Shown piece after piece: positions 9,106-17,410 of a stretch of 64,000 nt of DNA. The translations under genes were made by a program, and so were the position numbers. How positions within the stretch are numbered: the stretch's first letter is position 1; every line of letters begins with the position of its first letter. This DNA is from Clostridium swellfunianum (GTDB lineage: Bacteria; Bacillota; Clostridia; Clostridiales; Clostridiaceae): the NCBI RefSeq assembly GCF_023656515.1, contig NZ_JAMOFV010000006.1:4419735-4483734 (forward strand), in the 5' to 3' direction. Under the pieces are notes generated by a model, which was not told the origin of the DNA, made no database searches, and saw only the letters and a program-made list of their open reading frames with translations.

Positions 9106-10386
9106 TTAGAGTATCGGAAGTGTGTTTCCTCCAAAAGGCATTAAGGTTATTCTGGGTTTTGAAGAACTTATTGAATATGCTTGCTTCAGAGCTTCTTCAA
9201 GTGAAGCTGCTGGAATAAATCCAAGCTCTTCCACCACTTTTTTATCTAGTGCAGATATTAGAAATACCTTTCTAAATTTAGCCAGGTAAGCAGTCTTATA
9301 GGCTGCATAACCAGGTACAGTAAAGTTCTTCTTAAGTGCTCTTTCCATGTCTTCTAGACTTTTATATTGAAACCACTCTAAAAATTCTTGCGCTCCAAGA
9401 CCTTCTATACATTCAGAAGCAATTATCACAGAACTGTTTTCCTTGCTTCCATATATGCAGTTATCCATAGTCTTAACAGTTTGATATAAATTTATATCTT
9501 TAGGATAGCCCCCTGCTGATGCAATCATTATATCAGACTGTTCTTCTATTTTTATTCCATAGAGCTCCCTTATGGTGCTGCAGCCCCTTAGCCAAGCCTT
9601 TTCAAAATCTCCTGCAACAAACTCTATGAAATTTCCTTCTGCATCAAGTACAGCATTGAAAAGAAAATCCGGATTTACTCTTCTACAGATTTCATTTATA
9701 TCCTCTCTCATTGGATTGCCTTTAATTTTATTTGAGGCAGCAGCAGGATTTAATCCTGTGCTTTCTCCCTCATAAAAAGTCAGCCGATGATTATGCTGTA
9801 TTGTTTCAAGTCCCGCCACTCCTGGAACCATGCTTTTTGCCCCGCCCCCGAAACCAGCAAACAAGTGAAAAACAATTCCCCCTGTTAAAATCACTCTATC
9901 TGCCTCAAGCACTTTTCTATTAATATAAATTGGAGTTCCAAAGCTTGATTTCCCAAAATAGGAAAGACTATCATCATTAAAGCAGTCATGGTCATATACC
10001 TTGACTCTTCTGTAGACTTCACTACCTACTATAAGCTCTTTTTCATAATCAGTTGATGGTCTATGTGTTCCTAATGCAACAAGAACTGAAATATCCTTAT
10101 CTCTAATACCTATAGAATTAAGGTAATTTACAATATACACTAAAAATTCAGAAGTTTTTATCCACAATCTTGTTATATCACTTACAACTATTAACACCTT
10201 ATCCCCTTGCTTCACAATTTCCTTTACCGGAGATGTACCTATAGGCTCTTTAAGTGCTTTTTTTACTTCTGAAGCTATATCCACCATTTTAGCTGCCTCC
10301 TTTGGAAGCAGCGTGTTTACTATATACTCATCACTAATATTTATTTTTAGCTTTTCTTTGCCATACTTTATTTCGTAAGCTGCCAT
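9106..10386 (-). CDS. LarA-family nickel-pincer (NPN) dependent racemase/epimerase
   Basis: This 426-residue protein matches the LarA (DUF2088) family. It has LVALGTHRPST, carrying the first active-site His, a YDHDCFND segment, FHLFAGFGGGAKSMVPG with the Lys that anchors the pincer cofactor, and a following HNH with the nickel-binding His. Founding members racemise D/L-lactate; others act on different 2-hydroxy acids. It needs the NPN cofactor made by LarB, LarC and LarE, none of which is in this window. The gene is last in a unit with an aminotransferase and metQ under a SAM-I riboswitch, 20 bp after metQ. That suggests a sulfur-linked 2-hydroxy acid such as 2-hydroxy-4-methylthiobutanoate rather than lactate; the substrate is inference. 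Confidence 0.82.
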   Translation of the reverse strand: MAAYEIKYGKEKLKINISDEYIVNTLLPKEAAKMVDIASEVKKALKEPIGTSPVKEIVKQGDKVLIVVSDITRLWIKTSEFLVYIVNYLNSIGIRDKDISVLVALGTHRPSTDYEKELIVGSEVYRRVKVYDHDCFNDDSLSYFGKSSFGTPIYINRKVLEADRVILTGGIVFHLFAGFGGGAKSMVPGVAGLETIQHNHRLTFYEGESTGLNPAAASNKIKGNPMREDINEICRRVNPDFLFNAVLDAEGNFIEFVAGDFEKAWLRGCSTIRELYGIKIEEQSDIMIASAGGYPKDINLYQTVKTMDNCIYGSKENSSVIIASECIEGLGAQEFLEWFQYKSLEDMERALKKNFTVPGYAAYKTAYLAKFRKVFLISALDKKVVEELGFIPAASLEEALKQAYSISSSKPRITLMPFGGNTLPIL

Positions 10387-10406
10387 GGCACTTCCCCCTA
10401 TCTCTT

Positions 10407-11231
10407 TTAAAAAGCTGTTATTACAGAACCTTTAAAGGTTTCATCAATAAACTTTTTAATTTCTTGGGATTGATATGCTTCTACAAGCTTTTTAATTCTT
10501 TCATCATCCTTATTATCAGGTCTTGCAACTATTATATTTACCCATGGCGAGTCCTTAGGCTCTATAAAAATAGAATCTTTAACTGGATTTAGTTTTGCTT
10601 CCATAGCAAAATTGGTATTTATAGCTGCAGCTGCGACTTCTGAAAGCGAGCGAGGTACCATTGCAGCTTCAAGCTCTATAAATTTAATTTTCTTAGGATT
10701 TTCAGCTATATCCTGAAGCGTGGCTTTTACGCCAACACCTTCTTTTAGCTTGATTACCTTAGCGGCTTCTAAAAGTATTAATGCCCTTGCTTCATTAGTT
10801 GGGTCATTAGGAATTGATACCTTATCTCCCTGCTTAAGCTCATCTAAGCTTTTTATCTTTTGAGAATATGCTCCCATTGGGAAATTCACAGCACTAGCAA
10901 CTTTAACCAAATTCATCTTTTGGTCTTCATTAAATTTTATTAAATATGGCTCATGCTGATATATATTGACATCTATTTGCTTTTCGAAAAGCTGTTTGTT
11001 TGGTTGAACATAATCATTGAATACAACCAACTCTACATTTAAACCTTTTGCTTTAGCGACTTCCTTAACTTTTTCCGCCACTTGCTCATGAGGTCCTGCT
11101 GTAACCCCAACTTTTAATGGCGCATCTAATTTTACGCTGTTACCTACACTTGCTGTTTTCTTTGCCCCACAGCCTGTTAATAATACTGCACCTAATACTA
11201 CTGATAATAAAATTGATACTGCCTTTTTCAT
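10407..11231 (-). CDS. metQ: MetQ/NlpA family methionine-binding lipoprotein
   Basis: A 274-residue protein with a lipoprotein signal (MKKAVSILL to LLTGC, lipobox Cys at 21). The NlpA/MetQ fold is shown by VNIYQHEPYL, IPNDPTNEARAL and the closing FIDETFKGSVITAF. MetQ captures L-methionine, or D-methionine and related compounds, outside the cell for MetNI. No metN or metI gene lies nearby, so it must share a transporter encoded elsewhere. It is the middle gene of the S-box unit, 105 bp after the aminotransferase. The 105-bp gap shows no clear terminator. The ligand class is well supported by family plus riboswitch. Confidence 0.88.
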   Translation of the reverse strand: MKKAVSILLSVVLGAVLLTGCGAKKTASVGNSVKLDAPLKVGVTAGPHEQVAEKVKEVAKAKGLNVELVVFNDYVQPNKQLFEKQIDVNIYQHEPYLIKFNEDQKMNLVKVASAVNFPMGAYSQKIKSLDELKQGDKVSIPNDPTNEARALILLEAAKVIKLKEGVGVKATLQDIAENPKKIKFIELEAAMVPRSLSEVAAAAINTNFAMEAKLNPVKDSIFIEPKDSPWVNIIVARPDNKDDERIKKLVEAYQSQEIKKFIDETFKGSVITAF

Positions 11232-11336
11232 TTTTATGCCCCCTTAATATTACTTTTTGCACGTATAGCCTATTACTCTTTACGCATTTCTTATTAAACT
11301 TAATTTCACAAATTAAAAATTCACATTATTAAACTC

Positions 11337-12524
11337 TTAGGACATAATTATGCCTCTTGAAGCTTTTTCTCTAAGGCTTTTTAGTCTTTCTAAAGCAGCT
11401 AATAAGGTTTCAGTCTTCTTTGCGAAATGAAATCTAATTAGATGATTTACCTCTTCTTTAAAGAAACTTGAACCTGGAACCGCTGCCACCCCAACTTCCT
11501 TTGCCAGCCATTCGCAGAACTCGTTATCCGTAAGGCTAGTGTCCTGAATAAACTCTGATATATCTACCATAATGTAGTAAGCACCTTGAGGAACTGTATA
11601 TTTTAGTCCAGCTTCATCAAGCCCTTTTATAAACAAATCTCTTTTTTCAGTATAAAGCTCTCTTAGGCTTTCATAGTATTCTTCTGGTAAATTGAAGCCT
11701 GAGATTGCTGCTGCCTGAAGCGGAGCTGCTGCACCAACCGTTAAAAAATCATGTACCTTCTTTGCATTATTAATAATGTGTTCTGGTGCTATAATATAGC
11801 CCAATCTCCATCCTGTTATGGAATAAGTTTTTGATAATGAACTACAGCTTATTGTTCTTTCAAACATGCCCGGCAAAGCTGCAAAATAAACATGCTCATA
11901 AGGCTTCATCACAATATGTTCGTAGACTTCATCAGTTATTACAAAGGCATCATACTCTATTGCAAGATTTGCAATAAACTCAAGCTCTTCTCTTGTAAAC
12001 ACCTTGCCAGTTGGATTTGAAGGATTGCAAAGAATTAATGCTTTGGGCTTTTGCTCGAAAGCTCTTATAAGCTCTTCTCTATTGAAATTGAATTCTGGTG
12101 GATACAATGGAACATATATTGGCTCTGCCCCACAAAGAATTGTATCAGCCACATAATTTTCATAAAATGGAGAAAATACAATAACCTTTTCTCCTGGCTC
12201 ACAAACACTCATCATAGCCGCCATCATTGCTTCTGTACTTCCACAGGTCACTACAATTTCTTTATTAGGATCTATATCTAATCCCATGAATTTTGATTGT
12301 TTTTTCGCCAGTACTTCTCTAAGCCCTTGAGATCCCCACGTAATTTCATACTGATGCGGACCTTCATCTGCTGCTTTTTTTAAAGCTTCCACCAATTCTT
12401 TTGGTGGATCAAAATCCGGAAAACCTTGAGACAGATTTATTGCCCCATATTCATTTGCGACTCTTGTCATCTTTCTTATGACTGATTCTGTGAATCCATC
12501 TAATCTGCTGCTAACTTGCGGCAT
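11337..12524 (-). CDS. Class I/II PLP aminotransferase, likely sulfur amino acid linked
   Basis: A 395-residue fold-type I aminotransferase. It opens with INLSQGFPDFDPP and has NPSNPTGKVF, ITDEVYEH, the PLP-binding Lys in SSSLSKTYSITGWRLGY (about residue 240) and a C-terminal arginine region (HLIRFHFAK). This is the aspartate/kynurenine/glutamine-transaminase-like branch, which includes enzymes that transaminate methionine and its keto acid (YbdL/MtnE-like). It is the first gene after a SAM-I riboswitch (12651-12750), so it should be made when SAM is low. That fits interconversion of methionine and 4-methylthio-2-oxobutanoate, but the substrate is inferred from context. The start follows an AAAGGAGGACTAATAA ribosome site. 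Confidence 0.85.
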   Translation of the reverse strand: MPQVSSRLDGFTESVIRKMTRVANEYGAINLSQGFPDFDPPKELVEALKKAADEGPHQYEITWGSQGLREVLAKKQSKFMGLDIDPNKEIVVTCGSTEAMMAAMMSVCEPGEKVIVFSPFYENYVADTILCGAEPIYVPLYPPEFNFNREELIRAFEQKPKALILCNPSNPTGKVFTREELEFIANLAIEYDAFVITDEVYEHIVMKPYEHVYFAALPGMFERTISCSSLSKTYSITGWRLGYIIAPEHIINNAKKVHDFLTVGAAAPLQAAAISGFNLPEEYYESLRELYTEKRDLFIKGLDEAGLKYTVPQGAYYIMVDISEFIQDTSLTDNEFCEWLAKEVGVAAVPGSSFFKEEVNHLIRFHFAKKTETLLAALERLKSLREKASRGIIMS

Positions 12525-12561
12525 TTATTAGTCCTCCTTTCTTTTCGTAAAAACCTTGTTG

Positions 12562-12600
12562 TAAAATAAAAGCTCCTTATCTTTAGAATCGATAAGGAGC
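12562..12600 (-). terminator. SAM-I riboswitch terminator (minus strand)
   Basis: On the minus strand, a 10-bp stem (12591-12600 with 12572-12581) is followed by TTTTATTTT. Its 5' arm (CTCCTTATC) is complementary to the 3' strand of riboswitch helix P1 (GATGAGG), which gives the expected mutually exclusive antiterminator. Confidence 0.85.
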
Positions 12601-12650
12601 ACAGGTAAAAAAATAAACCCGTGGAAGGGTTATTATTAACTACTGCCTTC

Positions 12651-12750
12651 CCTCATCTCTCAGAATAAATCTGCTGGATTTAGCACCGTACATTAAGTAT
12701 GTGGTTGCTGAAGCTTCATCGGGCCAGTCCCTAGGCTTCTCTAGATAAGG
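12651..12750 (-). promoter_or_regulatory. SAM-I (S-box) riboswitch controlling aminotransferase-metQ-larA
   Basis: Read on the minus strand, the leader shows the S-box consensus in order: P1 CCTTATCT, AGAGAAGC, GGGACTGGCCCGATGAAGC, CAGCAACC, GGTGCTAAATCC, GCAGA, and closing P1 AGATGAGG, with eight paired bases. A terminator follows at 12562-12600. SAM binding stabilises P1 and lets the terminator form, shutting off the operon when SAM is high. Confidence 0.95.
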
Positions 12751-12796
12751 ATTATTATTTAATTTTCTTTTTCGTAATTCGCATTACTTGCATTTG

Positions 12797-12825
12797 ATTA
12801 TATATGCAATTTTTAACATTGTCAA
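12797..12825 (-). promoter_or_regulatory. Consensus sigma-A promoter for the minus-strand S-box operon
   Basis: Perfect -35 TTGACA (12820-12825) and -10 TATAAT (12797-12802) with a 17-bp spacer on the minus strand. The start would fall near 12790, about 40 bases before the riboswitch. Confidence 0.85.
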
Positions 12826-12871
12826 CATCATTTTGTAAAACTATCTAAAAATATTTTTTACTTAGTTTATA

Positions 12872-12900
12872 TTGACATATTTGGATATTAGCTTTAATAT
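12872..12900 (+). promoter_or_regulatory. Sigma-A promoter for the plus-strand S-box gene
   Basis: -35 TTGACA (12872-12877) and -10 TAATAT (12895-12900) with a 17-bp spacer. The -35 elements of the two divergent promoters are about 47 bp apart, so two strong promoters sit back to back. Confidence 0.8.
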
Positions 12901-12920
12901 ATTAAATAAATAAAATATAT

Positions 12921-13026
12921 TTCTTATCCAGAGAGGTGGAGGGAACGGCCCTTTGAAGCCTCGGCAGCGGGTTCTAGCGTAGAATACTGTGCCAATTCCA
13001 GCAAGCAAAAGCTTGACAGATAAGAT
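12921..13026 (+). promoter_or_regulatory. SAM-I (S-box) riboswitch controlling the M20 amidohydrolase
   Basis: Plus-strand S-box consensus: P1 CTTATC (12923-12928) pairs with GATAAG (13019-13024). Between them are AGAGAGGTGGAGGGA, CGGCCCTTTGAAGCC, CGGCAGC, GTGCCAATTCCAGCAAGC and TTGACAGATAAG. A terminator follows. It differs in detail from the divergent copy, so it is not a recent duplicate. Confidence 0.93.
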
Positions 13027-13047
13027 AGATTAAGTTTAACAATGTTT

Positions 13048-13080
13048 AACCTCTTCTTATCTTAAGGAGAGGTTTTATTT
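13048..13080 (+). terminator. SAM-I riboswitch terminator (plus strand)
   Basis: A 9-bp stem with one G-U pair (13048-13056 with 13066-13074) is followed by TTTTATTTTTT. The element CTTATC at 13056-13061 can pair instead with the 3' strand of P1 (GATAAG), which provides the antiterminator. Confidence 0.82.
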
Positions 13081-13112
13081 TTTATAAAGTATATTCTGCA
13101 GGAGGATAAACT

Positions 13113-14312
13113 ATGACTTTCAATTTAGAGGAAATAAAAAATATTATTTTAAATACTATAGATAATCTATCAGAGAAATTTATTTGTATAAGTCACCAAA
13201 TTCATGAGAAGCCTGAAGTGGGAAATGAAGAACATTTTTCTTCAAAGCTCCTTTCTGATACTTTAGAAGCTGAAGAATTTCAAGTTCAAAGAGGTATCCC
13301 TGGACACGAAACCGCATTTATAGCTAGAAAGAAATCAGAAAAGCCAGGTGCTGTAATCGCCTATTTAGCAGAATACGATGCTCTTCCAGGCTTAGGTCAC
13401 GCTTGTGGACATAACATAATTGGAACCGCAAGCATTGCTGCAGCTATTGCTTTGTCAAAGGTTTTAGACCAAATTGGTGGGGAGATAGTAGTTTTAGGCA
13501 CTCCCGCTGAGGAAGGTGGTCAAAGCGGAAGTGCTAAAGCTACTTTTGTAAGAGAAAACTTGCTTTCTGGAATAGATGCCTGCATGATGATTCATCCAAA
13601 TTCAAAAACAACTATTACAGGAAGCACATTAGCCGTAGATCCATTAGATTTTGAATACATAGGAAAGCCAGCTCATGCAGCTGCATGTCCTGAGGAAGGC
13701 ATAAATGCATTAGATGCTGTTATTTTGCTCTTTAACGGAATTAATGCTTTAAGACAGCATGTGACAAGTGATGTTAGAATTCATGGAATAATAACTCATG
13801 GCGGAGATGCCCCAAATATTGTTCCTGAGTATGCAAAGGCTAGATTTTTTATAAGGGCATCAAGTAGAGAAGCCTTAAACAAAGTTACAACCCGAGTAAA
13901 AGCTATAGCTGAAGGCGCTGCATTAGCAACAGGTTCAAAACTTAATATTATTGCATATCAAAATCCTGTAGATGATTTCTTGATAATAAAGTCCTTCGAT
14001 CAAGTTTTTAAAGATAATTTAGAGTCTCTTGGTGTGAAAGTTATAGATAAAGATGTAATTGGGTTAGGTTCCACAGATGCAGGCAATATTAGCCAAGTTG
14101 TGCCAACTATTCACCCTTATATAAGCATAGGTTCTGATAATCTATCACCTCACACTATTGAGTTCAAAGAGGCAGCTAAATCTAAAGCTGGTGATGAAGC
14201 CTTGCTTATCAGTTCAAAAGTACTTGCACTCACCGGCTTAACCCTATTAACTGACAAGAAAAGATTACAAGTTATCGCACAAGAATTTACTAATTCAAAA
14301 CAAATGCTTTGA
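13113..14312 (+). CDS. M20 family metallo-amidohydrolase
   Basis: A 399-residue M20D-type amidohydrolase/deacylase. It has a metal-binding GHACGHN motif near residues 95-105, the general-base region TPAEEGGQSG (about 131-140) and a second metal His near HPNS. A dimerisation/lid domain lies around 175-290, and the C-terminal metal His is probably in SPHTIEFK. Relatives cleave N-acyl amino acids, aminobenzoyl-glutamate or N-acetylated cysteine derivatives. The S-box leader ties it to methionine or cysteine supply, so removal of an N-acyl group from a sulfur amino acid is the most likely role (inference). The ribosome site AGGAGGATAAACT precedes ATG. It is probably monocistronic. Confidence 0.85.
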   Translation: MTFNLEEIKNIILNTIDNLSEKFICISHQIHEKPEVGNEEHFSSKLLSDTLEAEEFQVQRGIPGHETAFIARKKSEKPGAVIAYLAEYDALPGLGHACGHNIIGTASIAAAIALSKVLDQIGGEIVVLGTPAEEGGQSGSAKATFVRENLLSGIDACMMIHPNSKTTITGSTLAVDPLDFEYIGKPAHAAACPEEGINALDAVILLFNGINALRQHVTSDVRIHGIITHGGDAPNIVPEYAKARFFIRASSREALNKVTTRVKAIAEGAALATGSKLNIIAYQNPVDDFLIIKSFDQVFKDNLESLGVKVIDKDVIGLGSTDAGNISQVVPTIHPYISIGSDNLSPHTIEFKEAAKSKAGDEALLISSKVLALTGLTLLTDKKRLQVIAQEFTNSKQML

Positions 14313-14479
14313 TTCTTCTACATAATTTCTTCATAGCATTTTGACGTAATAAACGAACACCAAGTATAAACATCAGTATAATTAAAAAAGTACTTTTATA
14401 AAATAGAATAACCGCACCTTGCATCAATTGGAATATTAAGGATGTTATGATAAAATAAATTTTAAAAGGGGCATGTTTT

Positions 14480-15226
14480 ATGAGTAAAAAAATATTGAGA
14501 AGTTTAGCAATTAGTTTAACAACACTGTTACTCTTACTAACTGGATGTTCAGATAAACCAATTGTTGTTGAAACACAGGCTAAGTATAAAAGCTATGACT
14601 ATAATGAATTAAAAAATTATGCACACACAATAGCTTTGATAACTACTACCGATAAATTAACCCCAAAAAATAGCTATATAAAATATAATCTAGATAACAC
14701 TATTTCTGATTATTATTCTTTAAGAAATATAAAGGTTGATAAATTTTTTAAAAATGAAAATACCTTACCTGAGGAACTTCAGATTGCTGAAAGATGTGTA
14801 TTAACCAAAAATAATGAATTAATCCACCCAAAAGATTACGAAAATATGAAAAAGGGAAATAAATACATTGTGTTTCTTTGTGATATGAATAACCAAAATT
14901 ATCCTATTATAGTGAGCTTAAACAATGGCAAAATTGATTTAGAGAATTTTAAACTAAACAAGAGAAGTGATGTGGCAATAAAAAGCCTAATTGAATTTGA
15001 GCTAGATAATGTTTCTAATGATTTTAAAGAAAGCATATTAAAAAGCTCCCTTTCAACATCTCAGGTTAACTACAAAGAAATTCAGAATGTCCAAGTTATT
15101 AAATCCTTATACGGAGACTTAGAAGTATTATTTCATTATAGTGAAGCTAGGAATACAACATATATTTGGATAAATGGCACACAGTTTGATACCCCAGGAA
15201 ATATCACATCTAAGTTAAGTAACTAA
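14480..15226 (+). CDS. Hypothetical lipoprotein
   Basis: A 248-residue protein with a clear lipoprotein signal peptide (basic MSKKILRS, hydrophobic core, LLLTGC lipobox at about residue 23). The mature part is hydrophilic and mixed alpha/beta, rich in Lys, Asn and Asp, with no family I recognise. The region around residues 42-125 (IALITTTDKLTP, then KYIVFL) resembles small secreted clostridial proteins that follow a metabolic gene by chance. A weak AAAGGGGC site precedes ATG. The 167-bp gap before it shows no strong signal. The hairpin at 15232-15286 ends the transcript. Confidence 0.7.
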   Translation: MSKKILRSLAISLTTLLLLLTGCSDKPIVVETQAKYKSYDYNELKNYAHTIALITTTDKLTPKNSYIKYNLDNTISDYYSLRNIKVDKFFKNENTLPEELQIAERCVLTKNNELIHPKDYENMKKGNKYIVFLCDMNNQNYPIIVSLNNGKIDLENFKLNKRSDVAIKSLIEFELDNVSNDFKESILKSSLSTSQVNYKEIQNVQVIKSLYGDLEVLFHYSEARNTTYIWINGTQFDTPGNITSKLSN

Positions 15227-15231
15227 AGAGC

Positions 15232-15286
15232 AAGGCTATGGAAGCGTAAATAGTTTTAATAAATCTATTTACGCTTCCATAGCCTT
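15232..15286. terminator. 22-bp perfect inverted repeat, bidirectional terminator between convergent genes
   Basis: Positions 15232-15253 and 15265-15286 are exact inverted copies around an 11-base loop. It lies between the convergent lipoprotein gene and thrS. Neither side has a long U tract (only CCTTTAACC on plus and CCTTGCTCTTT on minus), so the very long stem may matter more than the U run. Confidence 0.6.
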
Positions 15287-15293
15287 TAACCAA

Positions 15294-17231
15294 CTATCTT
15301 TCTTTACTTTCAATTTCCTTAACGATTCTATCTACAAATGCCTCTAAAGCAATTGCACCTTCATCGTCATTCTTTCTGCTTCTTACAGATACAGTATTTT
15401 CGGCAGCTTCCTTTTCACCTACTACAAGCATGTAAGGTACTCTTTGCATTCTTGCTTCCCTAATCTTATAGCCTATCTTTTCAGCTCTGTAGTCTGGCTC
15501 AACTCTAACTCCCTTAGCTTGAAGAGTCTTAGTTACCTTTTCTACATAGTCATGATACTTTTCTGATATTGGAAGTACCTTAACTTGAACTGGTGCAAGC
15601 CATGTTGGGAAGGCTCCTGCATATTTTTCAATAAGCATTGCTAAAGTTCTTTCGTAGCAGCCTATTGAAGTTCTGTGAATGATATATGGGAATTTCTTTT
15701 CTCCATCCTTATCCACATAAGTCATGTCAAATCTATGAGCTAGTGAGAAGTCTATTTGTATAGTTATTATTGTATCTTCTTTTCCATGAACGTTCTTAAA
15801 CTGTAAGTCAAGCTTTGGTCCATAGAAAGCAGCTTCCCCTATAGCTTCCTTGTAATTGATGCCTAAGTTGTCTAGTATATTCTTCATCTTAACCTGAGTA
15901 TCTTCCCAAGCTTCTGGATTATCTATATACTTTTCTTTATTTTCAGGATCCCATTTGGAGAATCTATAAGATATATCCTCTTTAATCCCTAGAGTATCCA
16001 TCATGTAGTTAACTAAGTCAACTACACCCTTGAATTCTTCTTCAAGCTGGTCTGGTCTAACTATTAGGTGTCCTTCAGAAATTGTAAACTGTCTAACTCT
16101 TATAAGACCGTGCATTTCCCCTGAGGATTCATTTCTAAATAGTGTAGAAGTTTCACCATATCTAAGAGGAAGATCTCTATAGCTTCTTTGTTTAGCTTTA
16201 TAAACTTGGAATTGGAATGGACAAGTCATTGGTCTTAAAGCCATAACTTCATCGTCTTTTTCCTCATCGCCAAGTACAAACATCCCTTCCTTGTAGTGAT
16301 CCCAGTGTCCCGAAATCTTGTATAAATCACTCTTAGCCATTAATGGAGTTTTAGTTAAAAGGTAGCCTCTTCTTTCCTCTTCATCCTCAACAAATCTTTG
16401 AAGAAGCTGAACTACTTTTGCTCCCTTAGGCATAAGTATTGGAAGTCCTTGACCTACTTCTTCTACTGTTGTAAATAATTCTAGTTCTCTTCCAAGCTTG
16501 TTGTGGTCTCTCTTCTTAGCTTCCTCAACTCTTGTTAGATACTCTTCAAGCTCATTCTTTTTTGTAAAGGAAGTTCCGTAGATACGGCTTAGCATCTTGT
16601 TCTTTTCGCTGCCTCTCCAGTAAGCTCCTGCTACTTGAGTTAGCTTGAAGGCTTTAACAAACTTTGTGTTCATCAAATGAGGACCTGCACAAAGATCAAC
16701 AAACTCACCCATTTTGTAGAAGGATAATACTGCATCCTCTGGAAGATCATTTATAAGTTCAACCTTATAAGTTTCTCCCATGTCGTTCATCAGCTTTAAC
16801 GCTTCTTCTCTTGCAAGTTCAAATCTTTCAATCGGAAGCTCTTCTTTAACTATCTTCTTCATTTCAGCTTCAAGCTTTTCTAAATCTTCAGCTGAGAATG
16901 AACCTTCTTTATCAAAATCATAGTAAAAACCTTCTTCAATAGCTGGTCCTATAGCTAATTTAGCTTCTGGAAATAGCCTTCTAACTGCTTGAGCTAATAT
17001 ATGCGTTGTAGTGTGTCTGAAGGCTTTCTTACCCTCTTCATCGTTGAAAGTTAATATACTTAACTCGCAATCCTCGTTAAGCTCAAATCTTAAGTCAACA
17101 GTTTTTCCATTAACGCTTCCTGCAGTAGCAACTCTTGCTAAGCCTTCGCTTAAATCCTTAGCAACATCTATTACTGATATGCCAGCTTCATATTCTTTAA
17201 CTGAGCCGTCTTTTAGTGCAATTTTTATCAT
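15294..17231 (-). CDS. thrS: Threonyl-tRNA synthetase
   Basis: A 645-residue class II synthetase that charges tRNA-Thr in the cytoplasm. Visible domains in order: TGS (residues 1-60), the editing domain with HTTTHILAQA (the HxxxH zinc/editing site), the SAD segment, then the class II catalytic core with MRPMTCPFQFQVYK, RVRQFTISEGHL and SIGCYERTLAML. The C-terminal anticodon-binding domain follows (VKVLPISEKY onward). ATG at 17231 is chosen over an upstream ATG at 17249 because AAAGGAG lies 8 bases before it and the upstream ATG overlaps that site. It is controlled by a T-box leader (17367-17617). Confidence 0.96.
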   Translation of the reverse strand: MIKIALKDGSVKEYEAGISVIDVAKDLSEGLARVATAGSVNGKTVDLRFELNEDCELSILTFNDEEGKKAFRHTTTHILAQAVRRLFPEAKLAIGPAIEEGFYYDFDKEGSFSAEDLEKLEAEMKKIVKEELPIERFELAREEALKLMNDMGETYKVELINDLPEDAVLSFYKMGEFVDLCAGPHLMNTKFVKAFKLTQVAGAYWRGSEKNKMLSRIYGTSFTKKNELEEYLTRVEEAKKRDHNKLGRELELFTTVEEVGQGLPILMPKGAKVVQLLQRFVEDEEERRGYLLTKTPLMAKSDLYKISGHWDHYKEGMFVLGDEEKDDEVMALRPMTCPFQFQVYKAKQRSYRDLPLRYGETSTLFRNESSGEMHGLIRVRQFTISEGHLIVRPDQLEEEFKGVVDLVNYMMDTLGIKEDISYRFSKWDPENKEKYIDNPEAWEDTQVKMKNILDNLGINYKEAIGEAAFYGPKLDLQFKNVHGKEDTIITIQIDFSLAHRFDMTYVDKDGEKKFPYIIHRTSIGCYERTLAMLIEKYAGAFPTWLAPVQVKVLPISEKYHDYVEKVTKTLQAKGVRVEPDYRAEKIGYKIREARMQRVPYMLVVGEKEAAENTVSVRSRKNDDEGAIALEAFVDRIVKEIESKER

Positions 17232-17280
17232 ATTTGTATCTCCTTTCATATTGTCAGTTACTTGTTTTTCTATACATGCG

Positions 17281-17342
17281 AAAAGTTAAATTGTTATCTT
17301 TTAAAAAAGTTAAGTTGTTAAAAAGTTAAATTGTTATCTTTT
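17281..17342. repeat. AT-rich direct repeats in the thrS leader
   Basis: A 22-base unit at 17281-17302 is repeated exactly at 17321-17342, with a partial copy between them (17303-17320). The repeats lie in the mRNA between the T-box terminator and the thrS ribosome site. They may be a slippage product or hold the ribosome site unstructured. Confidence 0.75.
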
Positions 17343-17366
17343 TATTCTGCGAGAATTTAGACAAAT

Positions 17367-17410
17367 CAAAAAGCTCTCGTCCCAAATCCCTAAAGAAATG
17401 GGACGAGAGC
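17367..17410 (-). terminator. T-box terminator before thrS
   Basis: A 12-bp perfect stem (17373-17384 with 17399-17410) is followed on the minus strand by TTTTTG. It is the terminator alternative to the antiterminator that contains the T-box sequence. Confidence 0.92.
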
